Source: CAVQFD01 sp963724695 (lineage in GTDB: Bacteria; Acidobacteriota; Vicinamibacteria; Vicinamibacterales; CAVVIG01). Taken from it: 64,000 nucleotides of DNA. Below the pieces are notes generated by a model that worked only from the letters and a program-made list of their open reading frames with translations, had not been told where the DNA came from and searched no databases. This document shows positions 62,484-64,000 of the stretch, piece after piece. The translations under genes were made by a program, and so were the position numbers. Where the stretch lies: the NCBI GenBank assembly GCA_963724695.1, contig CAVRVW010000010.1, positions 1 to 64,000 on the forward strand, in the 5' to 3' direction. How positions within the stretch are numbered: the first letter of the stretch is position 1; each line of letters begins with the position of its first letter.

Positions 62484-63377
62484 ATGCGCAAAGAAGCACC
62501 AGGAGCCGCACTTCTCCTGGCGAGTGTGCTGCTGCTCGTCAGCACGGAGACGTCCTCCACGCAGAGCCAGGTGCAGCAGCTGCCGACCGAAGTGGCCGCG
62601 ATTCGGTTCAACTCCGGCCAGAGCGTCGTGCCGTATTTCGAGGGCTGGATCCCGAAGCCGGATGGCTCGTTCGACATGGTCTTCGGATACTTCAATCGGA
62701 ACTTCAAGGAAGAGTTCGCCATTCCCGCCGGCGCGAACAACAAGGTGGAGCCCGGTCCGGCAGACGCGGGCCAACCGACGTACTTCCTCGCGCGCCGGCA
62801 GCGCTACGCATTCCGCGTTCGCGTTCCCAAGGACTTCGGAAAGCAGGAGGTCGTCTGGACGATCACGGCCAACGGCCGCACCGAAAAGGGCTACGGCAGC
62901 CTGCTACCGGCTCAGGAGATCACCGAGCGGGTGGTGATGACCAACGGCAATTTCGATCCCGGGCACGACGATCCGAACAGGCCCCCGTCCATCACCATCG
63001 CGGCCGTACCGGCCGCGACAGCAGGCGCCACCGTGACGCTCACCGCTTCTGTGACCGACGACGGGTTGCCGAAACCGAGGGTTGCGGCGCCTGCGCCGAC
63101 CGCGCAGGCGGGTCCTTTCGGAGGGCAGATCAATTCATCCTCGGGCGGGCCCGCCAGAGTGCTGGCCGTCGGCTGGCTGCCGTATCGCGCGCCTGGCAAG
63201 GTCACGTTCTCACACGCGGGCACGATTCCGGTGGCCAACGGACAGGCGACGACCACCGCGCGGTTCGAAGTCCCGGGAACCTACACGCTGGTGGCGACGG
63301 CCACCGATCCGGGCCGTCTGTCCACGCGCACCGAGGTCACCGTGACGGTGACGGGGAAGCCTGCCGGACAGCCCTGA
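62484..63377 (+). CDS. Exported protein with Ig-like C-terminus
   Basis: A 297-residue protein with signal (ALLLASVLLLVSTETSSTQ). The N-terminal part (FNSGQSVVPYFEGWIPKPDG, then VEPGPADAGQPTYFLARRQR) occurs in exported Acidobacteriota proteins without a known role. The C-terminal part (FEVPGTYTLVATATD, then TRTEVTVTVTGKPA) is Ig/PKD-like. It follows the cytochrome/monooxygenase-like gene by 18 nt and is probably cotranscribed. A related gene runs towards it on the other strand. Confidence 0.75.
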   Translation: MRKEAPGAALLLASVLLLVSTETSSTQSQVQQLPTEVAAIRFNSGQSVVPYFEGWIPKPDGSFDMVFGYFNRNFKEEFAIPAGANNKVEPGPADAGQPTYFLARRQRYAFRVRVPKDFGKQEVVWTITANGRTEKGYGSLLPAQEITERVVMTNGNFDPGHDDPNRPPSITIAAVPAATAGATVTLTASVTDDGLPKPRVAAPAPTAQAGPFGGQINSSSGGPARVLAVGWLPYRAPGKVTFSHAGTIPVANGQATTTARFEVPGTYTLVATATDPGRLSTRTEVTVTVTGKPAGQP

Positions 63378-63441
63378 GGAGCGGCACGCCGCCCGACGAC
63401 AGGTCGGATGACGCCGTGTCTCAACGCGCCAGCAGCGAGCG

Positions 63442-64000
63442 CTATTTCACGTCGACGTTGACCGTCGTCCGGCTGGTGAACTCGGAATCGCTCGCCGTCA
63501 GCTCGAGCTGGTAGGTGCCAGGCGCGCTGAAGGTGGCGCGGGTGCGAGCGGACAGTGGCGCGAAAGTCACCGTGCCCGGTCCGCTCAGCTGCTTCCACCC
63601 CGAAGTCAGCTTCCCGGAGCGCGGAAGCCCTTCATCCGCTACGCTGCCGAAGAGGTTCAGCGGCTCCTTCAGCGAGGCGGTCATCGTCGGAACACCGCGG
63701 CCCCTGCCGAGCCCCAGCACCCGGACCGTCGGCGCCCGGTTCAGGCAGACTCCCCTGGGCACCTTGGCGAAGTCGATCTTGGCGAGCTCGGCGGCCCCTT
63801 CCACAAGATACCAGTTGGACTGGAGCATGTTCTCGCTCGTGCCCGTCGTCGTGCCCGCGTAGGCGAGGGTCCAGCGCAGCTTGCCGTCGAATTCCGCGCC
63901 GAGCACCATGATGCACTGGAAGCGCTGGTGGCCGGTGCGGAAGGTCACGGGCTGCTGCCGGTCGGCGGGGCCCGGCCCGAAGGAATTGTCCGGTCCCGGC
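63442..64000 (-). CDS. Exported Ig-like protein, partial, related to the convergent gene
   Basis: The reading frame is open from the right edge to the stop at 63442, giving at least 185 residues. It contains FGPGPADRQQPVTFRTGHQR and FSAPGTYQLELTASDSEFTS, matching the convergent gene at 62.5-63.4 kb (VEPGPADAGQPTYFLARRQR and FEVPGTYTLVATATD). The start lies outside the window. An internal GTG at 63948 is probably not the start. Confidence 0.75.
   Translation of the reverse strand, partial: PGPDNSFGPGPADRQQPVTFRTGHQRFQCIMVLGAEFDGKLRWTLAYAGTTTGTSENMLQSNWYLVEGAAELAKIDFAKVPRGVCLNRAPTVRVLGLGRGRGVPTMTASLKEPLNLFGSVADEGLPRSGKLTSGWKQLSGPGTVTFAPLSARTRATFSAPGTYQLELTASDSEFTSRTTVNVDVK

Overview
The window is high-GC DNA from what is most likely an Acidobacteriota genome, plausibly class Vicinamibacteria. 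I infer this from gene content: many exported beta-barrel proteins, TolB-type propellers, CHRD and DUF5777 proteins, a cytochrome c/copper-monooxygenase-like protein and carboxypeptidase-regulatory-like TonB receptors. There is no marker gene to settle it. I saw no rRNA, tRNA, CRISPR array, phage or insertion sequence. Most genes are complete, but about a dozen carry one to eight frameshifts, clustered at 0.5-3, 7-8, 10.8-13.7, 18.7-20.6 and 31-32.6 kb with isolated ones at 34.9, 39.5 and 57.3 kb. That pattern looks more like uncorrected assembly errors than decay.

Layout. 0-3.5 kb: pyruvate dehydrogenase complex (aceE 3' end, aceF, lpd). 4-9.1 kb: an HD-GYP protein, lipA (which makes the lipoate needed by AceF), a TetR regulator with a perfect palindromic operator, a ClpX-type zinc-finger protein, a propeller protein and an MFS transporter. 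9.3-12 kb: copper locus (BNR-fold exported protein, copC, copD). 12-15.3 kb: iron locus (PiuC-type hydroxylase, ferritin, desaturase, PepSY membrane protein) with two near-identical Fur-like boxes. 15.4-25.5 kb: M1 aminopeptidase, rsgA, a heavily frameshifted ZnuD-like TonB receptor with a His/Cys-rich exported partner, a RegB/RegA redox two-component pair and a second, intact TonB receptor.

25.6-34.7 kb is the most coherent unit. A tightly overlapping operon encodes an outer-membrane barrel, a cupredoxin-like protein, a sensor kinase and a sigma54-activating response regulator with GAFTGA. Three good -24/-12 promoters lie nearby, in front of a CHRD lipoprotein, an outer-membrane protein, and a cytochrome c-DUF5777-cupredoxin operon. 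I propose a local sigma54 regulon for surface redox/copper proteins.

34.8-49.4 kb: ferredoxin, an unusual nuoB-nuoI pair, a TPR/double-retropepsin protein, a thioesterase, a giant peptidase-propeller-barrel fusion, an ECF sigma/anti-sigma pair, a TlpA-like thioredoxin, a MacAB-type efflux operon and a second desaturase. 49.4-56.9 kb: a PaoABC-like exported molybdenum aldehyde oxidoreductase with one Fe-S subunit, one FAD/4Fe-4S subunit and two different molybdenum subunits. 57-64 kb: a nuclease/phosphatase-fold protein, small proteins, a transglutaminase-like protein, a CusF-SCO fusion, DUF72, the cytochrome/copper-monooxygenase-like protein and two convergent related exported proteins.

The main unexplained structure is a set of eleven intergenic arrays of 7-8 nt tandem repeats. 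Most are folded into long inverted repeats that begin within a few bases of a stop codon. The repeat word differs between loci but is reused in pairs (GGGAACN, GGCTCAN, GGGAYTNA, GGTCATTT, GGGTAATT). I know of no described element that fits.
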